From Anoplolepis gracilipes (taxonomy: Eukaryota; Arthropoda; Insecta; Hymenoptera; Formicidae): a stretch of 64,000 bases of DNA. The notes below the pieces were generated by a model. It had not been told where the DNA came from and did not search any database. It worked only from the letters and a program-made list of their open reading frames with translations. Each line of letters opens with the position of its first letter. The first letter of the stretch is position 1. This document shows positions 1 to 13,648 of this stretch, in pieces. The stretch lies in assembly GCF_047496725.1 (NCBI RefSeq), contig NC_132977.1, positions 4,249,501 through 4,313,500 on the forward strand. Reading direction: 5' to 3'. The position numbers and the translations under genes are program-made.

Positions 1-2599
1 GAGAATAATGTCGCCTAAATAATCATATCAACGCTTAATATTATCAAATAAAAATTATGAACATGATAACAATCTATGCAGTCTAAATATAATAGATTGT
101 CATATATTTCACAATGTCATTTTTTATATTATTAATTTAATTTTTCAATATATCGTGTCCATTTTGTCTATTGTAACAAATCCCAAAATATTACAAAAAA
201 CATTGAGAGCCATTAAATAATTTACATAAATATCTAGAACAAAAGTATTACAGTTTAGAAAAATTGATTTTTTTTTATCGTAGCTTAATTTTTTTCTAAA
301 TTACTTTCATTATTCGTCATTGAAAAACAATATTTGCGCTATATGATTCGATAATACAAAAAATATTTTCAAAGATATTTGCACGTGAATGTTTGCAGCT
401 GTGTGCCAAATAAAAAATATTAATAAACATCCTGACTTCCTCCACAACATTTAAAAACTAAATACTTGGACAATAAACTAGTAAGACTTATATCTCTAAC
501 AAATTTTGACATTGTACATTAACTTAATGTAAGAAACTCTAGTATATTCTTCGATAATCCATCAAAGTGCACTACGCTGTGCCAATGTATATTGGAAATG
601 AAAGACAATAATTACTCTTAAGAAAAGGTTTGTGCGTACAATACTTCTGTGTTCTTAATATGAAAATATACGCCTATATTGCGGTAAAAAAAAAAAAAAA
701 TAAAAAAGAAAGAAAAAGATTATTTCTGATGTCTTATAAAAATAATTAAGACAAAATTAAAACGGAATAAAGCTTTTGTGAAAATGATTGGTAATGATAG
801 TTGTACGTACAAACAATGTTACATCTTGACCCTTAAATGTTTAAATGTTCATTGTAATATACATAATGCGTATAAAAATCGATATAAATGTACCACTTAT
901 CACTATCTTAAACGCAATATCGATAACGTGAATTTATTGTGCGTCTTTAAATATTTTACTCCTATAAACCCTATCAAAGTATTTATTAAATTTGCAATGT
1001 TTTGCCACTACTAAGTAACAACATAGCATTGCAATAACAAATGCTGATCAAACACTTAAGGGTTAAAGAGTGCATTTTAATGACAATAAATGTAAAAGTT
1101 TCTTGCAATTCTATAAAAAAATTGAAATCGCGTAGAACGACTATTTGTGTGGCTTATTCGTAGCTCACGCTGAAGAAATAATCAGCTCTCAGCTTTTGTA
1201 GTTCATACAAAAAATATAAATGCGAGAACAAAACTGGATATATAATTATTATACGTATAATAATTTGATATTAAATGACGTTCTGACCGAGAAAACTTTA
1301 TACTTGTATATTTGAATACCACACATATCTATGTGCAAATATATTATCATTTACACATACGCAAACACAAACACATATGCACAGACATATCTGATAATTT
1401 ATTCTTTGATTCCCATATCCTGTCTTAAGACTTTTGATAAATTTTAATAAATATTAATAAATATTAATCGACGAAATAATAGTATTTTTATTGTGTATCA
1501 CATTACTAAAATGTTATGTGTGAATATATCCATTATAATTATATCCATTATAATGGTTATAATAGACTTTATAATCTGTTATAATATATATTCGTGTCAT
1601 TTATATTTCATTGTTTCTTATCAAAAATTTAACAATGTTATTAATTTAAATAGAAAAATATGATTTGTTGATGTGAGAAGTTAAAAGTCTTTTAACAAAT
1701 AAAATTTGACTAATTATGAAATATAAAATAAATTCTTTTCTAAGAATTCATTGAAATGTATAGTTTTGAAAAATATGACTTTTAATTAGAGAGAGATAAT
1801 ATTTTTACGCAAGAAATTTGTTTTAAATTATGTTTTAAATTATAAATTATATATTCTTTATTACTTGTGAAATATTTCATACATTATTCTACGCTAATTA
1901 CAAATAATACAGTTAAGTCAAAAAATGAATATATCAAGTTTCGCTGGTTGCTTTGAAATATTTTTCCAACTAAAAATTAACGAAATAAAACGATGTTATC
2001 TAATTCTTATTTTTTAAGTTATGTGAACCTAATGAATAAAAAATATTCATAGGTACATGAAAAACTAAAATTTGATTGAAAATAATTGATTTAGCTCTTT
2101 GTTTTTCAATTTTGTCTATAGAACAATCTCACAATTGTTAAATAAACTATAAACTATCAAAGCGAGAAACACGCGGACTCTTGATTCTCCTTTTCTATCG
2201 ACGTCTTATTCGTCGTGATTTCACATATACTCTTCAAGAAAGGCTGTTACTTACAGTAGTTGATCATAGATTAGCTGTTATTTTAAAATAACGTCGTTTA
2301 GGCTGAGGTTTTTAGTTGAGACCCAGTGCCTGATATTACAAACTAGAGACTGGTCGAACAATCTCGAGATTAAGACTCGGACAAGTTGCATGCTCTCGTA
2401 AATATCTTATTGAGTTTTCACTAAAAACATTAACATTTATATTTAGTATTTATGGTACAAATATTAAGGACCGAAATTTATTAAGTAATTTTTTTTTATA
2501 TGTGCCGGCGATTTCTATAAAGCACGAAAATTATTATAAGATAATATTAATAAATTGTGTTTTATATATATACACATGAAATGATAACATAATAAATGG

Positions 2600-2645
<46 letters not shown>

Positions 2646-4833
2646 CCATTTATTATGTTATCATTTCATGATTTCTCTTAATGACATGAATATTAATAAT
2701 AATTTACCGAAGTTCATGCCTTAAAAAACAGCAAAGAAAAGGATGTACGTATAAAAGAGTATGAAACTGTTCGAACTCTTTCTCTCTGTATAAACTCTTG
2801 AAACCTCACAGTGTGCTTACCTATATTTTATTATTAGATAGTAAAAATTGCCAAATAATGACAATAAATTAATCATAGGTGATATTTTAAAACAGGGGAG
2901 AAGGATAACGTTAAGTACGTTACATTCTGTAATTAAAATAAAAGACTTGCATATTGTTTAAGATATATAAGTGTCACTCCTATACATATACATATGTATC
3001 TGGCATGTGCACATGATCTTCGTGCACTTAATTCGATAAATAAACGAGACTATACTTTATCACCATACTTGACATAGAGAAATATTATGATATTAATTAT
3101 GTCTATTAATAATTATAGATTTCCAGCAGAAATGACAGAGACAATAATTATGGTAAAATATATTTAATATTAAAGACTTAGAGAGAGAGTTAAGGCAAAA
3201 AAAAACAAAAAAAAAAAAAAAAAAAACAAAACGGAAACAAAGAGAAAAACTGAAGCTATTTAAGATAAATGATAAATACATTTGCTTATTCTGGCAATTC
3301 GACATATCTATCAAGCGTATTACTAATTTTATCTTCAAGATTTAATTTGTCTGCACCGTTTTTTAAGACGATATTTTATTTATAATATAAAAGATACTTT
3401 GCATATAAGAATTTAAATAGTTATACAAAAATGCTTTTTACATATTTCGCGTATAACAACGTATTTTTAGAATATTGTTAATTGTATACATCTTTCTAGA
3501 TACAAATTATTGCGACTGTCATTTATGTGTATGTATAAAAGATTCAATGAAAAAAAAAGGTAACAAATGTAACTACGCTCATATACAAAATGCGTATTAA
3601 ATATAAAAGTGTACTGTAACTATTGACGACAATGCTTACATGTGAACAAGTCATGACTAAACTGATGATTAATTTAATTTGTAAATTAAAGCGGTAGTTG
3701 TCTATAATGAATGTATAGATTTACATCTAGTCCGAGAGATTTTAGAGATTATTCTGTTGAAGATTTTATTAATTATACAGTACACAAAATATCAAAGTGA
3801 TTATGTAAATTAGTTAAATGCTTATGTAGTTGACTTGCCACATTGAAAATATGTTGCGCAAATTGATGACTAGAGTTAACGGAATTATATATCAAAATGT
3901 ATAGTTGTAAAAAAAAATTGTGTTTAAAGAATTTAAAGGAACATTATGCGTTATACGTAGACAATGCCATCTAATTTAAATATAGGATGTTTCAAGTAAC
4001 GCACATTTTTTTATTGATTTCAGATTTATTGCAAAAATTTAAATCAATTTTCACAAAAATCTTATATTCATTATTTTTATATCTCTTAATTTTCAATATG
4101 ATTAATTAACAAAATGATATTAAAATTTTGTTGCAATAAAATTCATTTTAAGCATAATACAATTTTTATTCTATCTGCAGTTTAATTTCTAGTTTTTTCT
4201 ATTAAAAAAAAATAATTTATAATTTAAAATAGTAATTATTGAAACAAATATTAAGTAAATATATATTTTCAGCATTAAAAATATAGTCTTTCAATTTTAT
4301 CTCTCTCTAACATTCATGACATAGAGAAAATGTGCGATGCTGTCAGATTCTATATACGTATATTATATATTCTAGTGAATGTTCCATACGTGCGTGTACA
4401 CTCTCTACTGGATTATATTTTATTTTTAAATATAATATATGTCTCTCATCAAAATATTTTATATTTCCCTTTTCCCAACAACCTTCAATTAAAAACATCA
4501 GGTATTAAATTTTATGAAGTAATCTTTAATACTCAAATGCAATATCTCCAACTAAAATAAATTACAAAATTTATATAAATTCCATACAAAGAATTACATA
4601 TATAATCTTTGTGTTTTTATTTAGCAAAGATTTATTATATCGCACATTATTTTCTCGGATAAATTAATACTAAAAAATATTAAGGATAGGAATACTTGTG
4701 ATTCAGGGATATTGTGGAATCTGAAGCGGAAGAGCATGAATAACGTCTGCTCGAGAATTTTATTTACTCTGCATAGATTTATTTACATTCTGGTAATATA
4801 ACTTACGACACGCCGCGTGATTTGTAAGAATAT

Positions 4834-4864
<31 letters not shown>

Positions 4865-5771
4865 GATAGTTTCATATTATTTATAAAATCATCTTGTACC
4901 CATATATCCTAACTATATATCTATATCTCGCATTATTTACAACACCAATTAAAAAAGCTGACTTTTGTGTAAGTGTGTACATTTCCTCTGCAGATATATA
5001 CAGCCTTCTGTTTTATGTATATTCGAAACGAATTATCGATTGTGCTATTAGAACACATGATTTCTACACTCTTTATGAAGAATATATATGCAAAGTAATA
5101 AACCCTCTTTATAATTTCATGTATCTCAAACAAGAACGATTTTCTTTTTCTCAAGTCCTATTTGTCATTACTTTACAACTATCTCAAATTTATTCGATAC
5201 AACAATCCTATAACGAAACTTTTTTGCATTACAGTTACCAATGACAAATCTCATAAAGAGATCTTTGTTACGCCTTAACATAAAGTCGAAAACAACAAAA
5301 AGTAATGCAATATATAAAATTCCTATAATGAAAGCGTCAATCTAAAAAATCTGTTCGCATTTTGATTATTGTACTGCAACATGTTGTAAAAACAATTTAT
5401 GTATATATAATATATGTATATCGACAACTGACCGGAATAAATTACAATGATCCAGAAAATTATCTTGCTTTCGTATACGATTATTAAAATCGCACTTATT
5501 AAACAAAATACTCAACACAATGTTTATTCTATCACTGAAGTGTATAATTACATACACTTAAACTCATTATCTTTCTATATATGAAATCGGGAACATATAA
5601 TCGTAGATATATTTTTGTCAAAATATTACTTAAGCAAATTACTCACCTTGTATTTCAACTATATTATATTACGCAAGTCTGTACTCCTCAGTATACAAGT
5701 AAATTACTCACCCTATACTGCAGCTATTAACACAAATCCATGTTTCCGGTTAAAAGAAAAGAATGTATTGG
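1..5771. other. AT-rich region without a recognised gene; includes probable Mon2 3' UTR
   Basis: No reading frame here shows recognisable protein similarity; the longest open frames are about 80-116 codons with AT-driven composition. The right end must contain the 3' UTR of Mon2, whose stop is at 5772. A minus-strand AATAAA (tttatt on the plus strand at 5523-5528) about 245 bases past that stop is a possible poly(A) signal. The stretch also holds a 29-base A-rich run near 3198-3226, TA-rich tracts near 4830-4863, and the palindrome at 2575-2670. A slightly more GC-rich patch near 2160-2400 has no convincing exon. Confidence 0.6.
2575..2670. repeat. Long perfect palindrome enclosing a (TA)n tract
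   Basis: The arms 2575-2604 and 2641-2670 are perfect reverse complements over 30 bases, starting catgaaatgataac and ending gttatcatttcatg. The 36-base spacer is pure TA repeat, which is itself self-complementary, so the whole 96 bases could fold as one hairpin or cruciform. It could be a tiny MITE whose centre is a microsatellite, or a palindrome formed by replication template switching. Confidence 0.85.
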
Positions 5772-8700
5772 TCAAACGCCGTTGGAAGTTGGCGTGTTGT
5801 TTACCGGTGCCCGCAATAAATCGTGATATTGTAACAGAGCCTCCCGTAAGGATCTAGATACCTGTCCGGAAGTAGTCGCGATGGTGCACTCCACTAAGCA
5901 TGGATATAATCCGATCAACTGCTCCCAAACTGATCTTTCGACTGAAACATAAACGATTGTGTGTTGAATATGAACATATATAATAAAGAATATAATTTAT
6001 GTATATATACTATTAAATATATATTATATATTATTTATATGTACTATTATATACGCTAAGAAATAAAATAATACCTTTATTTGGTGGCGCTTTTTTAAGT
6101 GACACTACAAGAGTAGCAACGGCTTTCAGAACAAATGATATCTCCGACAATCTGTATCTAGAAAAGGTTTCTATAATAAATACTTAAAATAAGCACTTTC
6201 AACATCTTTTGAAATAAAAGATGCGCATACTTTTTCTAAAATAAAGTAAAAGCATTTGAACTTATTAAACTATTATACTGTTACCTAGGCAACGGGCACT
6301 TTCCGCTTCGCCTTTCGCTCTCGATATATCGCCGCAGCACTTCTTGGAATCTATGCAGAAGAGCCGTGACCGCCAGTCGCCCGGCGATACCGCCCTCGTC
6401 ATTCTCTGGGCTACTTTTAGGACTATTTTCTGCGTCGTTGTTTAATCCATCCAACAGAGAAAACTGCAGCAGAGTCTCGAAACAAGTTTTTGCAAACTCT
6501 TCCCGTAATTTCGTTTCTGCTCCATTCTCTATGAAAATAAAAAAAAATATTAATAAAATAGTAATAAATTTATATAAATTTGCCCACGATAAACAAATAT
6601 ATTTCAAACATAAAAATGTATTATAAAATATATTTAGATATTATACATACCAATATTCGCCGCTGCGGTAGCTGAATGTATAGAACCTTTATTTAAAAGC
6701 ATAACGACTCTCAGTATAAACTGATGAGGTATATGTTGAGAATGTGGTAATACTTCATCCCTCAGTAACTCCATAACCTGACAATCCACAGCCTCGTCGG
6801 CCTGGATCTCTTCAACTCCTCGTTCTACATTCAATACGCTGCAATTAACCAAATAAAATCCGTTTTTGAAAATCTTTTCTAACTGAAAAAGTCCCACAAA
6901 ACATAAATTCAGAGTTTACCTTTTAGGGAATAGAAAATCGTCCAATGTACTTGCGAGCTCGAGCCACATACTCTGAAACTGTTCAGGATACTTTCTGGCG
7001 AGTGGCAGACCAGTGTGCAGAACAGCTAAGAGACTGGTCACAGCTAACTTCCAAGTGGTCGCGGATGGACATGCATATTTCATGGACAACGGTACGTGCA
7101 ACGCTTCCACGATGTGTTTCAACACCTGACCGTCGATCACGGCCATCTCGTGCGCGGTTTTCTGATATAGGCTCACGACCATCGACAGAGCCTTTTCGCC
7201 AAATGGAACGTAGTTCATCGTGACCCAGTCGGCAGACACGCCTCTAATCTGAGAGATGTGTTTTGTTGGTATTTTACCGTACGTTGGGGCTTCGCACGCT
7301 AGCTTGGAGAAACTCAGTAACTGGAGGAAAATCATCACAATCATCGTGCGTAAATTATCTGGGCCATTTAACGCTTCCTTTTGCAAGAGTTCCATAGAAT
7401 GCAGCACTTCGTCTTGCAAATGAGTGAGAACTACGTCAGGCACCGATGGCAATATGTACGGCGTCGATTCACCGTGCACTGGAACTGCCACCGCATTTTT
7501 CAGTACAATACACAATTTCTGCAAATCCGGGCCAGTAAATTTGTTTCTAATATGTTGAAAAACGCCTGGGAATATATGCATCAACGCAGTTAGAAATGCC
7601 TGTGACGGCACATAAGGTTCAGTGTCGCCTTCCTGCGGTGGCGCAGTGCTTTCCATTCCGATATTGAGCCACACTCGCCAAGTCACTGTCCACAAACCCA
7701 CCGAATCATTCGATTGAATCATCTCGGTGTTGTCGCTTCCCTTCGGTTGAAAGAGGATCTCTTGGAAGGATTTTAATGCCGCTAATGACACCTCGTTATT
7801 CTTGCTGAGCGCGGAATTTTCGATGAACTCCAAAAGCAATGACCACGCTCTAGGAAAATCTCCCAACATTTGCAATAGTTGACGTTTTGTGTTAAATACT
7901 CTGGCCACGCCGCTTAACGTTAAAACCTGCGTTTCCGCCCACTGTTTTTGCGCTGTATTTCTGCTATGGTGAATAAGTATGTTTCCACTGGTGTCAACCT
8001 TTTCACTGCTGGCTGAATTCGATAAACTTCGCACTTTATCTAACAGCGGAAACAATACTTGCCAGAGTACTGCTTGCCACGTAGGTTGATGTAAAAGACT
8101 ACCGTGGGCGGATATCGTAGAGAATAAAGTTTGACTTGCTGACTTGCGCACAGCGGGTCGTGAATCGACGCATAAATCTCCTAGTCTTGCATAGAGACAC
8201 ATCCAGAGTTTGTCAAATGGCGGCATGTTTGTTGTGCCAGGAAAATCGGGGAATACTGATGATGAATCCCCGCGCAAACAAACACACAATTTCTCTTGAT
8301 TTTGATAAAAATAGTCGCTTATGTTCCACATTAGACCGACGGCTGTGAGCGAGATATTTAATTCTTGCGTTTGCGATCCAAATTTAGCGGCTGTATCGAC
8401 GCATAACGGAAGACATCGCCAAGGCATCACCGGTAAAAAATCCGTTACCACCAGCTGTAAACATTGGAAAGCTATACGCACTAAAGCTTCCCCATGATGA
8501 TCGGAAACTGCCCCTATAATACCGAGGACTAAAGGCCAACCGTGATATAACGTCTCTCCGGCACCATGGAGCACTTGTAAGACACACTCCAACTGTCGTT
8601 GTCTGACATCTCCATGACGCACAGACGATAACTCGGACAATGGCCCCAATAACAACGTTTGCAATTTCTGATTATCACGGAGTGGTTGCGGGTATTTATG

Positions 8701-11700
8701 CTGAAGAGCCATCTTGACAAGATATGTAATCGCTTCCACCCCCCATTCTCTCATGCGAATATGTGGATGCTGACAAACTTCTAGTAAGTGGTTCGTTAAC
8801 GGTCTCCAGAGCACTTCCACACGTGGTAAATTTACTAAACCTGTCTCTAACAATTTAGCAACTGCAAATAACGAAGGCTCGCGATTAGAATACGCCAATT
8901 CCATAGCCTCGTGACTCAGCTTGCACAAAGCGTCTATCAAATGATGCAGGGCGACGTCATCGAGATGTTGACTGCTCTCGAATAATCTGCTCAGCATGGC
9001 ACTGAGTAGCGGTAAATCTGCCATAACCGCGTTCGTCAATACGGCGTTCGTATCAGCCGGTGGTCTTCCAGCTTTCAACGATCCTCCGGTGGAAGGTTTT
9101 AGACCGAGTATCCAAACGAGATGTTGAAGAGTGGTGAGTACCAAATGCCATGCGCTACCGAGTATGCTACCATGACAATGAGCCAACGATAACAGCGCAC
9201 GCATGCACTGTAGATTCTTCGCAGTCAACATGACGGGACCTTGATGAGCACCTGGAAATAATGAGTGTGATGAAAATGATTACTCGACAAGATAAAAGTG
9301 AAATGTTTGAGTAATTTATCATGCATATTATTATCCTACCGATTGGTAAAGACGCTGTTGGCAGTGGCGTACCAACAGCAACTACTTGTTGTCTGTAATC
9401 AAGTTCGCCCATTGTCAAATTATATGCAGCGGAATCCTGTTGTCTTACAGTCGGTATGCCTTGAGGTGCGTTGTATAATACAGTTAAGGCGTAATGAGGT
9501 GGCAGCGAGGCCTTACATATCGCTGTTATGAAGGCATCGCGCGGCGGTTGCAAATCCAATTGTCCGCAAAGAGATGCAAACATTTGGATTGCTTTCAGAA
9601 CATTCTCCGTCGCTGATTCATCCGTGCTAGAAAATATATCCGTTATTTCTGAGTTTTTGCGTACAACGTAAAATTTGTACATAAGACTGCTACCTGGCAT
9701 CTATTAATGGGCTAAGAGCTGCCAGTAGACCACACCAACTAGAATTTATTAATTGTACATGAAGCTTCCGTTCGGATTCACTCGGCTGATAGGTCTGACC
9801 TTCAGTACCATCGTCCTTCGATCCATTTATGGCTAGCGCGATCGATCTTATGATGTCTAGTAAACACGCATAAGCTATACTGATTCCATAACCGATTGGT
9901 ATTTGCGGCGGATCAACTTTGTCCAACATTTCCAAACTAAAATAATTGCTGTGTTACTATCTCAATTCCTCAAACCTTATAAAAAACTTTATGAAAGTAT
10001 AATAATATTGTAATGCTTACTAAGTTGGTTTAGCTTGTCCACTTGTAAATGTTGCTACTACTGGTAACCAAATACCACGCGAATAAAAACCAGGCTGAGG
10101 TGATACACCAGGTCCAATAGGGATTCCTGTGAACAATGGTGAACCTGCACTTTGAGGCATGGCTGTACTTGTTGCTGTAAAAGAATAAAAAATAAAAACA
10201 TACATAGATAGTACACACATTTTGAATAGTAATAAAAGTGCAAAGAAATATATTTTTGCTTGCAAATTCTTTGGAATAAACTAAAATATTAGAAATCTAG
10301 CACATAACGCTATTAATTTTATAGTTGTTAAATATAAATATAATGCAATATCTGTACCTGTTTGACTCATCATTTGTGGATTTACAAAGAGGCTATGTAC
10401 ATAAGCACCTAAGCTACTGACAATATCCTGAAAAATATTTGTAGCATGCGGTTTTAAATCATAACATTCACAAAAGTTTGTCAGCAAGTCTGCTTGCACT
10501 GTCATTTTGTGTAGAACTTCTAATGCTAGAGCTCTCTGCCAGGTAGGTTTATCAGGATCCAGAAACTTTACAATTAAGGATAAAAATATTTCACATTCTG
10601 TTACCTAAAACATTAAAAATATTCTCACTTTCTAAATTATATTAATTACACTCACATATATCACAGTGTAAATTCTGATATATTTACCAGCAAGGAATGA
10701 TATTTTTGTATTAAAATTGACACCACTCGCAAGAGCCTCATACTAATAGGAAAATAAGGTTTGTCTAAAGGTGTAGCTTGTTGCAAAGATGCTGGTACTG
10801 AATTACGATATTTGATGTTAGGCGAAAACAGTTTTATCACAAGCGCGCACACTCTTTCTTTCAGCAAAAAACTAAATTCTGGATGCTAAAAATTGTACAT
10901 TTATTATATTTAGCTTTTTTATATAAATAAAGTATAAGTAATCTTTAAAATAATTTTAAATATTTTCTATAGTCTTTAAAAAAAATATGAATTTTTTAAA
11001 AACTTTTTATTTATATTTTGTTGTATATGTATCAACTAGTACCTTAAAAAAAACTGATGAAAAATTGGTTAAAACTGATTCTAGTAATTCCAAACCAAAA
11101 GTTCTGGTCATTTCAGTTATACCGATCAGCCAGTATGGTTGATCAGCATTTACTAATTGTACTAGATCCTAAAACAAAGTTTACAAAATATATTTAATAT
11201 ATACAAGCAGATAATTACATTATAATTTACATAAAAATTATGATTAGAATAAAAATTACCTGGAACATTAAGTATGCATCCGCAGCGCAAGGGCCGAGAC
11301 CTTTAGGCGCTTGATTCGTTGGAATTTTCAGTTCTTCTAAATTAACTTCCTCAGAGTCTGGTTGATCAGAACTTTGTTCGTCCTCAGCAACAACTCTTTC
11401 AAATACCAAAGACACTAGCTGTCTTACTGTAGCACCAGCTGTATTTATTGTTGTACAGTCTTTTGTAAAGTGTAATCGGAAACAAAGCACCAAGTTCTGA
11501 AAAAATACAATCTCGAATAAAATATTATGAAATAATTTTGTTAAAAAAGGTAAATGCAAATATTTGAATATAGATAAATCCTTACTCTTGCAAGAGTATC
11601 TCCGTGTACTACAGCATTACTAGTAAGTAATAGAGTTACAGTCTGCAAAACCTTAACTTCTTCTGTACCAGATTCCATTAGCAACCATAAAGTATCTGTA

Positions 11701-12425
11701 ATGTATCTAGCACCTTTCTGATCTATTGCTTGCTGAGTTATTAATCTTTGCATCATGCCTAAGCAAAACTGGAGAAAAACAGACATTTAAATTGTAAAAT
11801 ATTGATTTTTTGATATGTAACATTTATGAATATAAAATATAAATTTTAATACCTTGATAATTTTTACATCCTTACTCTCACAACCCTGAACTAAAGGATA
11901 AAGTATTTGATTTACAATATAATATATTGGTGTTCCTGGATTATTTGATGCTGTCCTCAACTTTGCAATTCCTTCTTCACATGACTGTAATAAATATGTA
12001 CCGTAAAGATTAAATTCAAGTAGTAGTAATTTTCTTTCGTACAAAAAAGACTGCACGTTTATTAAACATACTACATTAAATAAGAATAGAAACAGCATAA
12101 TATTGCTATTACAATTATCGATGCAAATTTAATATATATATTTCTCTAAACTTAATGCAAACATCTCATGGAAACTATATATAGTTTCTAAATCATAGTT
12201 TTTATATATGTATAAGAAGACAAATTCTAACTAAAACCAAAACCAAAACTTTCTTATTTTCAGTGCAACTTAGAGTATGATAAAGATGATCACATTTCTG
12301 CGTACCTCCTTGATCTGTGGATATTTCTTCTTGGTTTCTGAGGAAAGTAGCTTAAGGTCTGCCTGCAAAGTCTCCAGGAACTTGGAGATGTTCTCCGGGT
12401 TGCAGCTAATAGCAGGGTTCGCCAT
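5772..12425 (-). CDS. Mon2: Mon2, large ARF-GEF-like scaffold protein of the trans-Golgi and endosome
   Basis: Fifteen exons read on the minus strand: 12425-12306, 11984-11853, 11768-11586, 11496-11260, 11168-11043, 10885-10688, 10604-10358, 10174-10021, 9936-9694, 9626-9340, 9251-6920, 6838-6651, 6528-6285, 6157-6075, 5941-5772. All junctions use GT..AG and the phases agree, giving 1,647 aa, close to the roughly 1,700 aa usual for animal MON2. The start MANPAISCNPENISKFLETL and the following helix-rich part fit the DCB/HUS region. The giant exon 11 (about residues 643-1420) carries family-like stretches such as HLVWILGLKPS, LSRLFESSQ, SLFAVAKLLETGLVN, LEVCQHP and NILIHHSR. The C-terminal part has MLLNKGSIHS and SGKCPLPR. 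MON2 proteins resemble big ARF-GEFs but lack a Sec7 catalytic domain, and none is seen here. The family works with DOPEY and a flippase in endosome-to-Golgi traffic. The upstream neighbour mRpL13 is divergent, 1.2 kb away. Confidence 0.95.
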
Positions 12426-12949
12426 CGTTAATACGTTATCTTAAAGTTCTAATACGACACAACTTCTGTCACCAGGCGCATGACAGTTCGCTGTCAAGCC
12501 GAGACGCTAAGCGCCAACCGGCCGACACTTGAATTGACACTCGCCGCGATGCCGATTATTATCGGCGTACAGACGATTTCGATGATCCATCGAAATCGTC
12601 TTCCTTTCGTAACCGTCGTATCCACGGATCACATCGAAGGGCGGGTCGCCGTGGATGCCCATAAATGGCACAAGGTTACTGTTGTTAAACGCGACCCCAG
12701 CGTTATCTTGAAATTCAACGATTCTCTAGTTCACCTCTCGTACTCGATACTGTTGCAACCAATCTGTAATTATTCACCAAGTCGAATAATAATTCGTATA
12801 ACTACTTGAATGCGATCGTACGATTCGATAGACACGTATGCAACGGCGCTGCCGCGCTGTCACCGTGAAGCAAGCTGCGTTTGCATGAGTTTTACGCGCG
12901 TAATCTCATAAATTTGAAGAGACTCGAAAAAAATGTTTAACAATATAAA

Positions 12950-13045
12950 AATATATAAATATAAATTTAAGTATAAATATATATATATATAATTATAAAA
13001 TATATAATTATATAATATATATAAGTATATAAAAATATAAAACTG

Positions 13046-13078
<33 letters not shown>

Positions 13079-13104
13079 AATATTATATAAATATTTATAT
13101 TATA

Positions 13105-13146
<42 letters not shown>
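12950..13146. repeat. AT-only low-complexity block with (TA)n runs
   Basis: Almost two hundred bases made mainly of A and T, including dinucleotide TA runs around 13048-13070 and 13115-13145. It produces spurious Ile/Tyr open frames on the minus strand. Confidence 0.9.
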
Positions 13147-13152
<6 letters not shown>

Positions 13153-13491
13153 AATATAATTTATTATAATTTATTATAATTATAATACACTATAATGTAA
13201 TGTAATTATGTCTGTAATTATAAATGTTATACATATCTAAAATATTAATAAATGCAACATAACATGTGGTACAATAAATAGCCTTTATATTTTAGATTAA
13301 CAAAACAATATCTTTATCTATATATATTTAAAATATATAATAATGAGAAAAGAGAGATAATAAAAATATTTTAATTTAGAAACTCACTAGTAATTTCAAA
13401 AACAATCGTAATATTTTACTTTTTAACAATTAAAATTTCAATTTTTGAGAAGATATAAACACATCCGCATATATATAAATTAGTGAAGTAT

Positions 13492-13493
<2 letters not shown>

Positions 13494-13552
<59 letters not shown>
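13494..13552. repeat. (GT)n microsatellite
   Basis: An uninterrupted GT dinucleotide tract of 59 bases, about 100 bases upstream of the mRpL13 start codon. Confidence 0.95.
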
Positions 13553-13553
<1 letters not shown>

Positions 13554-13648
13554 AAATCATTGTGACATAACCTCAAATTGAATGAAATAATCCAGAATAA
13601 AATATTGCAGCAGTGTATGATAAAAGAAGTTTATTGCCGAAATTGATC

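Larger units (their letters stand above)
12426..13648. promoter_or_regulatory. Divergent Mon2 / mRpL13 intergenic region
   Basis: This 1.2-kb gap between two divergent start codons must contain both promoters. Its left third (about 12426-12900) is clearly more GC-rich than the rest and holds a cluster of small inverted repeats (12481-12655). The middle (about 12950-13145) is nearly pure A/T with several (TA)n runs, followed by a (GT)n tract. A 109-codon plus-strand open frame at 12480-12809 shows no recognisable similarity and is not called as a gene. No TATA box or initiator could be assigned with confidence. Confidence 0.5.

Noticed and set aside
12480..12809. Plus-strand open frame of 109 codons in the Mon2 upstream region
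   Set aside because: No recognisable protein; the region is full of inverted repeats and is more likely promoter or non-coding RNA.
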